This document shows, one piece after another, positions 58,401-64,000 of a stretch of DNA of 64,000 nucleotides. The notes under the pieces were generated by a model, which made no database searches, was not told the origin of the DNA, and was given only the letters and a program-made list of their open reading frames with translations. A program made the position numbers and the translations under genes. Origin of the DNA: Microdochium bolleyi (Eukaryota > Ascomycota > Sordariomycetes > Xylariales > Microdochiaceae); contig KQ964256.1 in the NCBI GenBank assembly GCA_001566295.1, positions 806,001-870,000 of the forward strand. Reading direction: 5' to 3'. How positions within the stretch are numbered: position 1 is the first letter of the stretch; every line of letters begins with the position of its first letter.

Positions 58401-61400
58401 ACTGGGCACTGGCACTGGCAGAGGCAGAGGCAGCGTTGAGAGGCAGGCACGACCCCCATTGTCTGGGAAGCGAAGCCGACCTTGCACCTACCTGGGCCCC
58501 GGGCCAGCCCCAGGACAGGAACCTGGGAGGAGCGTCCCACGCAGCAGGCGAGGCAGCTGCTTCGCGGGCCTCGCCATCCACACGCATGTCCGTGGTGGTG
58601 AACGATCCACGATGGACACAACGCTGGCCTGCAACCTGGCAGTTCCGCAGCATCTCACAGCCTTCGGGCGCAACATTAGACGACGGTCCCCGAGCCGACC
58701 TCCATCCCGACTTCACGGGCCACACCACCACCGGTGCTCCCGAGTCGCTCGTCCAAAAGGAATGCCGGCACCCAAGCTGCGAATCTACCTGAGGCTCGCA
58801 AAGGCCTGTCCCGCCCAGTCCCGCGGGGCCTGCAGAGTGCTGCGTACTTTATTCTCCTCCTGTGCCCGGCCCAGGCCGCATGAACTGCCTAACTCGTTTG
58901 GTCGCCTTGAAACACGCTTCTTCGCACGCCAACCGGAACGGCACCTGCTTGCGATTGGGCTTCCCTCTTGGTCCTCCGCGCTCGGCAGCGCATGTGTTGC
59001 AAGTTGCGAGTTGCTGCGGCTCCCAAGCAGAGGCCGCCTCGATGGCATCTTATCACTTCGTCTTCATGTGCGGCCGCAGGTATATGTCGAGCACATATCA
59101 TGGTCGTCAGCCCAGATGGGCGTCACGGTTGACGCTAGCCCGGGATCCTCTGTGCTGATCAGATCATCTAGCACAGGGGTCTTCGGCAGTTGGATAGGCT
59201 CTGCTACGACAGCTCGGCTCTCACTCTCACAGCGACAGCGTGCTGCTGCTGGCATACCACTCTCGGCTCCGCAGGAGCACGCCGTTGTGCTGTGACATGT
59301 TCGCAGTCGTCCCCAACATGGTTGTCTCCGGAGCCAACATTCCCCCCTTCCCCAACACAGGAGATGGCTCGCCCGCCTGGTCAAGACCACAATGATCGCC
59401 ATGACCTGTCCAACAACAAAAAAAAAAAAACCCCAAAAACCCTGTACACCTGAGTCCTGTCTCTGCAAACTCGGCTTCTGCCGATACCGCCTTGGCTGGG
59501 GCGGAGCGCCACCATTGCACGTTGCAAATCCAGGTCTGCCCAGATGGGAAACCGACACTCCCACTCTCAGCCACGTCTCGGCTGCAGCCCTGATGCAGAA
59601 GACAACGCCCGGCTCCGCTTCCACCAATCGCCAAGTGCCAGAGCGGCCCTGCATCCCACGAAGAAAAGCCCAGTCTGCGACGGTGCCGGCTTGCACGTAA
59701 AACCGTGGGGCTGCCAGTGTGCCCCGTTGTCGTGGTACTGTATCGACCTCCCGCTCCGTCTCAAGGCAGGCAAGCGAGGACATCCATCTGGTCCCCTTCC
59801 GTGTCAGTCGTGCTCCGTGAATTGTGGCTCCTTTGGCATGAACCAGCTGGGACGATGCCTGTAGACAGGTGCGAAGCCTGCGAACCAACTCCGCAGCTTC
59901 AGGGGGCCCCTGGTTGCAACGGCCAAGGTCGCGCCTCGCACACGACATGACAGGGCTGGGCTGTGGCCCCTTGCTGGTCCGTCCCCTGCGAAGATCGGTA
60001 TGCGGAGGATTGCGCAACGAAGCCACAACTCGACGGAGGACTCCGTGCGTCTCCTGCCTGCAGCCAGCCCCATGATCTACAAGCGGCCATTGTGACGTGC
60101 AAGGGTCGTTTAATCCAAAACAGCCGGGGAGTGCTCCGGCCTCTGGTCCTCGAGCACTAAGAACACACCTTTCCCGCTGGCACATGGAATGGATCTCTGC
60201 TCGGGCCCGTGCAAATCGGGCCACCACCCCTTGAGTCGAATTAGGCCTCCGTGCCGCCCCCGGTCTGTTCGTCCCTCGCCGTGGCGTCTGCTCATGACTG
60301 TGAAGCATGTTCGGCCTCTCTCGACCCGTCAAGTACGCGCCTCCCACCGTGGTGGAGAACCACGATGTCACACAGGCCAGCCAGACTTCGAAGGTACCTG
60401 GTGCTTTGGACATCTCCTCCTGCTGTCCTGTCTGGTGTGTCGGGTTGCTGTGGCATGCTCTTCGTCTGTACTTTGACGAGATCTCCGCACAACATCCAGC
60501 TGCCCTAGTGTCCACAATCTCGCTTGGTAGTGGTTCTGTCAGACTTGGACATTGAGATTAACGACTGTGTGCAAAGCAGTTGGTGTCAACATCTCTCTCT
60601 GTAAGCCGCCGTGCTTCCACTTCTGGAATTATTCCATTGCGAGCCGATTTGAGAAGTGGGCATCCTGGTCGGGAGTTTTTCCACGGAGCCTGTCCATATC
60701 AGCTTCAGAAAGGGCTAATAATTCATGCGTCCACAGCACAGCCATCGTCACAGGCGTCTGGAAACGGCCAGTAAGCGAAAATAGCACAACCCCTCGGGAA
60801 GTTCCCTGGACTGGGTCGTGGGGTATCTCCTGCGTGGCGGCCCCTAATCTTTCACGGCATCTTCCACTTCCCACCTGCAGTGTACTGTTTCGCCACGGTT
60901 ACTTAGCCTTGGTCTTCCGCAAAGGCACACAACTGTCACGAGGCTAGTTGCATTCATCTCCCATTACTCAGTCGACCTCCTGCAGGGCGATCCGACCACG
61001 CCCGAGCCCGCCGCTCAGACTCGTCCGATCATCTTCGAGTCTCACCATCATCGCGGTCGACGAGTTCCGAGCGCTACCCTGATCATTAGCGCAGCCATCT
61101 GCCTGCCCCTTCCTCTGTTCGCAGGGCAAGGTTCCCGGGCCGGCTCAACGACTGCTTTTGTTTTCTGGCTTGTTTCAACTCTCGGGTCGTGCCTACCCCA
61201 GCTTGACGATCCGTCCTTCAGCTATCCCTCCCCATCCATGCTAGCCTCCCATTATATCTCCTCTCGCCCACGTCAAATCTGACAGATGTCTTTGCTCTGA
61301 GCTCTGGCCACAACGAGCTACGCTTCCGGCTTACATGCATGGCATCAACGGCAACCTGACGCTACTTGCAACCTTATAATCTACTCCCACGCATCATCAG

Positions 61401-61828
61401 CATCGATCCCACGACACTTGAGAAGACACCGGCTGTCTTCTTCGGACCAACGTCGACCTAGCACTCTAGCATTCAAAAATCGAGACGGCAGCCCTTCATT
61501 TTTACGGTATGTTGCCACCTGGTGCAGCCGTGGGAGCCTTGACTCAAGCCCCAAGTATACTGACTCGAGTAGATAGGGCATCTTGTTCACTGACGAAGCG
61601 GTCCACCGGTTTCCAGGCTTTCAAGCAAAGCCCTTAAGCGACCAATTTCAGGCCCGTCGACATCAACAGTGCGATCTTAACTCTCCCTGCTGGTCGAGGA
61701 CGATGAGATCGTGACTACTTGATCCATTGTCATCCACTGTTTATGCACATAGAAACGACGCTTAAATTCACGGCAGCAACCACGGCGGCAAATAGACTAC
61801 GAAATAACGACCTTCAACTTAACACATA

Positions 61829-64000
61829 ATGGACGTCACTTCTCTATTGAACTCCACGGCTTCGGCCGCGAGGCTACCAGAAGGTGGCGAGGGTGACCGG
61901 ATGGCCACTCCCCCTTGGGAGGACCGTTCAGCGATTACGGACTCTCCAGACACAACCCCTTCCCCACGGACCGTAGCCCCCAGAAGGCCTAACGTGGGGG
62001 CTGCGACTCATGGGAGCAGGATACCATGGGACGCTGGCGGCTACTCGCTGGCTCTGGCTCTGGAGTCGAAGTCATCCTCCCAGACCGGCAAATCGGGTCT
62101 TGCCACAGATTCCCCAGCCGAGGGTGGGAGCCCTCGCTCACCATGGCACAAGTTCTCCGAGAGCCACAGCAGCCGGTCATCCCATGCGTCCTCATCAAGC
62201 TTCTGGTCGCAAACACATTCGCGTTTCTCGTCCATATCGACAGTCAATGGACTCCCGACTATTCCAGATGTCTCGACACTAGAGATTACAGTCAAGCCAG
62301 AATCTATCCAGGAGACGTCATGTTTCCGTCCTGGAGACGCGAGACCAGTGCCTTTGTTGGACCTCCCCGCCAGGAGTATTCCTTCAATTCACGATAACCA
62401 GCTTTCACCATCAGATGCGGTGATGAACATTCGAAGTAGCAGCAACGCCGGTGCAGCACTTCATAAATCTTCGGAAGCATCTCAAATGTTTGATGGCAGA
62501 AATCCTTGTCGCCAACTGCTCCAAGTCGAAGGACCTGCAAAGCACAAGAGAACCATCTCGGCCCCGGACTTTGCGTCGATAGAAGTCAAGGGAGCTCTTG
62601 ATGCTCCAGAAGCAGCAACACAACCATGCAGTCCATCGTCAGAATCCAGCGAGACCACTCCCACAGGCAGAAAGAGTGCTGCCAACAGCACCTCTGGTTT
62701 GGAGCGCCAACTTGCGTCCGAGCCGCCTGCGGAGCAAGTCAAGTGCATGTACGTCGACAACTGCGATACAAACTCGTCACTACGCAAAGCCATCTCGCAT
62801 ATCTTTGGCAGGAACAAACTGTGCACGCGCATGATCCCTGCACCTGTATGGGTGCATTACTGCCGAAAGCATTACCAGCGGAGCCGCTATCGCAACGCGC
62901 AAGAATATGCCAAGCTGCAAGCAGAGCTCGTGCAGAAGCAGGTGACGCGCATCCAGGCCTGGAGTGACTCGAACAAAGCATCCGGCCGGGGCAGTGTTGT
63001 GGTCAACTGGTCCGTCTCGATGAGGAAACGCGAGCAGAACCGGGTGCAGGAGAAGTCTAAGAAGAGATCACTGACGGGTGACAGCGATGAGGATGAGGAC
63101 TGTGCTGACCGAGCGGTTGCCAACGGCACAGCAGTGCCTGACTGGCTCCGCGAGAAGTGCGGCGAAGGCTACAGCACGGCCGAGATCGAGGCCATCACAG
63201 CCCGCCTCAAGGATAATGTCGACAACGGCTCGCTGGCGCAGATCCCCGACATCGAGATTCTTCCAAACATCAGTGCCGACCCTGCTGAGGATGCTCGCTC
63301 GCGGGGTGTGTCGAAGCGCAAGCCCAACACCATCGTCACCCACCGACGTGCTCAGTCCGTCAATGTCCGCGTGTGCCCCCCGATCGGAACCCCTTCAGAC
63401 ATGCCTGGTGTGCACGCAATCCCGTTCATCAGAACAGAAGAGGTTGGAGAGATTTTCCCGGCTCGCAAGCGGCACAGAGCAGGGCCGCTGAGCTACAATG
63501 GCTACGTGCCGACAGCTCGCGATGCGTCCGCACATTCTCAATATTCAACCCCTGCTACACCACTGTCGTACGGCTTACCTCATCGTCCTGCCATGTCGCC
63601 TTTTGCTGGGGAAGACTACTTGGCATCGCCATATGTCGACGGTCCAGCAAGACTGCCTACTAGTCAGCCACGGCAAAGGCCAGCTCTTGCGATACAGCAA
63701 CCTCACCCTGCGTACACTCACTCGCTCTCTCCGTCTCAAAGCCTGGGCAAGTCAAGGCGGATGTCCCATGGCCGTTCGCACTCGGAGTTTTCCAGCATGA
63801 ACCACCACAGCAATGACTTCACGTTCCGCAGCCCGCCACCGATGAGTGCCCGCCCTTATTCGGAGAGACCTCAGCTGCCGAGCTCTGCATACTCTGTGAA
63901 CCCCTTCACCTGCGAGATGGCTCATCTGGGTCCGTCAGCGACTTTCCACCAAGCGCCGAGGAGTGCCCACGAACATGGCTATGGCGCTCATCGTTCCGCC
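61829..64000 (+). CDS. Large Cys/His-motif protein, probable fungal regulator (3' end outside window)
   Basis: The ATG at 61829 opens a frame of 724 codons that runs without a stop or visible intron to the window edge, so the gene is partial. Residues 1-300 are Ser/Pro/Thr-rich and probably disordered. A conserved-looking module at about 304-375 has Cys306, Cys312, Cys332, Cys345 and His348, with key stretches KAISHIFGRNKLCTRMIPAP, VWVHYCRKHYQRSRYR and a following helix ending RIQAWSD; it may bind zinc. I recall this module from Pezizomycotina proteins of unclear function, but cannot name the family with confidence. After it come basic segments (RKREQNRVQEKSKKRS, KRKPNTIVTHRRAQS) and a long Ser/Pro/His/Tyr-rich tail, a layout usual for transcriptional regulators. 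DNA binding is inference. Confidence 0.8.
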   Translation, partial: MDVTSLLNSTASAARLPEGGEGDRMATPPWEDRSAITDSPDTTPSPRTVAPRRPNVGAATHGSRIPWDAGGYSLALALESKSSSQTGKSGLATDSPAEGGSPRSPWHKFSESHSSRSSHASSSSFWSQTHSRFSSISTVNGLPTIPDVSTLEITVKPESIQETSCFRPGDARPVPLLDLPARSIPSIHDNQLSPSDAVMNIRSSSNAGAALHKSSEASQMFDGRNPCRQLLQVEGPAKHKRTISAPDFASIEVKGALDAPEAATQPCSPSSESSETTPTGRKSAANSTSGLERQLASEPPAEQVKCMYVDNCDTNSSLRKAISHIFGRNKLCTRMIPAPVWVHYCRKHYQRSRYRNAQEYAKLQAELVQKQVTRIQAWSDSNKASGRGSVVVNWSVSMRKREQNRVQEKSKKRSLTGDSDEDEDCADRAVANGTAVPDWLREKCGEGYSTAEIEAITARLKDNVDNGSLAQIPDIEILPNISADPAEDARSRGVSKRKPNTIVTHRRAQSVNVRVCPPIGTPSDMPGVHAIPFIRTEEVGEIFPARKRHRAGPLSYNGYVPTARDASAHSQYSTPATPLSYGLPHRPAMSPFAGEDYLASPYVDGPARLPTSQPRQRPALAIQQPHPAYTHSLSPSQSLGKSRRMSHGRSHSEFSSMNHHSNDFTFRSPPPMSARPYSERPQLPSSAYSVNPFTCEMAHLGPSATFHQAPRSAHEHGYGAHRSA

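Larger units (their letters stand above)
52286..61828. other. 9.5-kb intergenic region between two divergent regulator-like genes
   Basis: No convincing protein gene or RNA gene is visible. Many overlapping frames occur on both strands, the longest being 483 codons without a stop (59064-60515, minus), but their translations are rich in Cys, Arg, Trp, His and Gly and lack family motifs. Simple-sequence features are a G12 run (55232-55243) and an A23 run (55453-55475). From about 60950 to 61828 the plus strand is CT-rich and reads like a long leader of the edge gene. Large, gene-empty upstream regions are typical of developmental or otherwise highly regulated fungal transcription factor genes; that reading is inference. 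Confidence 0.5.

Noticed and set aside
58324..59295. Plus-strand 323-codon frame
   Set aside because: The translation is Arg/Gly/Pro/Cys-rich without any motif, and competes with equally long frames on the other strand.

Overview
The window is nuclear DNA from a filamentous ascomycete (Pezizomycotina). Nearly every gene is broken by short GT-AG introns, mostly 55-118 bases. The gene set is typical of these fungi: a Zn2Cys6 regulator, a DUF726 lipase-like membrane protein, DUF2855, a CAF120-type PH protein and a fungal SR protein. I see no rRNA, tRNA, CRISPR, prophage, transposon or secondary-metabolite cluster. Coding regions are GC-rich, and there are several very long intergenic gaps, which points to a fairly large genome. 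I cannot name the species.

Layout. 0-10 kb: a MATE transporter (-), JAC1 mitochondrial J-protein (+), an F-box/leucine-rich protein (-), and a DUF1295 steroid-reductase-like membrane protein (-, 5' end unresolved). 11-24 kb: SNF5 chromatin remodeller subunit (-), DUF2855 protein (+), DUF726 protein (-), UTP23 rRNA-processing factor (-), PTC7-type PP2C phosphatase (-). 24-38 kb: a 4.1-kb gap, CAF120 (+), a single-pass wall-sensor-like membrane protein (-), and a 3.8-kb gap rich in microsatellites. 38-50 kb: TVP23 Golgi protein (-), an SR-type RNA-binding protein (+), a mitochondrial carrier (+), ribosomal protein eL18 (+), and an HMCES/SRAP DNA-protein-crosslink protein (+). 50-64 kb: a Zn2Cys6 transcription factor (-), a 9.5-kb gap with no convincing gene, and a large Cys/His-motif protein (+) that runs off the window.

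Most genes are core housekeeping functions: Fe-S biogenesis, ribosome assembly, splicing, mRNA turnover, chromatin, Golgi and mitochondrial transport. They do not form one pathway. Exon joins were worked out by hand from splice consensus, reading phase and family conservation; predicted lengths are 899 (F-box), 587 (SNF5), 1184 (DUF726), 311 (UTP23), 388 (PTC7), 1453 (CAF120), 434 (membrane protein), 194 (TVP23), 221 (SR), 339 (carrier), 183 (eL18), 533 (HMCES) and 748 (Zn2Cys6) residues.

I found no clear undescribed multi-gene system. The points most worth a second look are the very small first coding exons (4, 9 and 27 bases), a frame-preserving NAGNAG acceptor and long first intron in the SR gene, PCNA-box-like motifs in the HMCES protein, unusual RGG-like and QRPSSR repeats in CAF120, the Cys/His-motif protein at the right edge, and the huge gap between two regulators.
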